NCBI GenBank assembly: GCA_001970855.1
Contig: LSSN01005231.1
Coordinates: forward strand, 1 to 18,933
Direction of reading: 5' to 3'
DNA length: 18,933 bases
DNA from: Smittium culicis
Taxonomy: Eukaryota > Kickxellomycota > Harpellomycetes > Harpellales > Legeriomycetaceae
In this document: positions 18,799-18,933 of the stretch, in pieces
Numbering within the stretch: the first letter of the stretch is position 1
How the letters are laid out: every line of letters starts with the position of its first letter
Notes under the pieces: model-generated
The model's input: only the letters and a program-made list of their open reading frames with translations
Database searches by the model: none
Told to the model about the DNA's origin: nothing
Made by a program: the position numbers and the translations under genes

Positions 18799-18933
18799 TC
18801 AAAGCTTGAATAGCGAAAGTTGCCCATCGCTCAGCCCAACTGCAACACTAGTAGATAAATTGCTGTCCAGCGATTTATGCTTGCTTATTACGTTCATGCC
18901 ACCATTCTCGCAAGTAGCCGAATGGTACATCCC
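18799..18933 (-). CDS. Possible 3' end of an unidentified gene (partial)
   Basis: An open frame enters from the right edge on the minus strand and ends at TGA (18801-18799), giving 44 residues. The end reads SVAVGLSDGQLSLFKL, which resembles one strand-turn unit of a WD40 repeat (…LSDGxLSL…). Base composition is richer in G+C than the adjacent flank, consistent with coding sequence. A GTAATA within the frame (near 18882) could instead be a splice donor, so the ending may differ. Family assignment is weak. Confidence 0.4.
   Translation of the reverse strand, partial: GMYHSATCENGGMNVISKHKSLDSNLSTSVAVGLSDGQLSLFKL

Overview
The window is nuclear DNA from a fungus. It has a very A+T-rich intergenic background, short GT-AG introns in five of the seven complete genes, and a gene set that fits a fungus with a working respiratory chain: a mitochondrial-type trifunctional C1-tetrahydrofolate synthase, a yeast-length HIS1, DRE2, the 51-kDa complex I subunit, a fungal-type cytochrome b5 protein, a fungal wall/surface protein and a SEC53-type phosphomannomutase. 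Complex I excludes Saccharomyces-like yeasts. Low GC, loose splice sites and tiny first exons would fit an early-diverging lineage, but the genus cannot be fixed from this sequence.

Layout: the left 12 kb is a run of five minus-strand genes: C1-THF synthase (336-3668, one intron), HIS1 (5111-6004, intronless), DRE2 (6454-7864, four introns), NDUFV1 (8464-10539, four introns) and an IRC21-like cytochrome b5 protein (11206-12166, three inferred introns). A 3-kb gene-free A+T-rich gap (12167-15185) separates them from two plus-strand genes: a secreted, probably GPI-anchored DUF7137-like protein (15186-16219, one intron) and phosphomannomutase (17792-18553, intronless). At the right edge the 3' end of a probable minus-strand gene enters (18799-18933).

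The genes are not an operon or cluster; each has its own flanks. There are loose themes: one-carbon and histidine metabolism (C1-THF supplies formyl groups for purines, and HIS1 consumes ATP and PRPP), and iron or redox functions (DRE2 for cytosolic Fe-S assembly, NDUFV1 with FMN and a 4Fe-4S cluster, a haem-binding b5 domain). Phosphomannomutase makes mannose-1-phosphate for glycosylation and GPI anchors, which the neighbouring surface protein would need. I read this as coincidental proximity.

I found no new multi-gene system, mobile element, CRISPR array, tRNA or rRNA. The points most worth a second look are a DRE2 lacking one normally conserved Fe-S cysteine, a nested perfect inverted repeat at 16578-16677, clustered short motifs in the C1-THF upstream region, repeated GGGCCAATCAG boxes, and very short first exons. 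All gene models come from reading splice sites and frames by eye.
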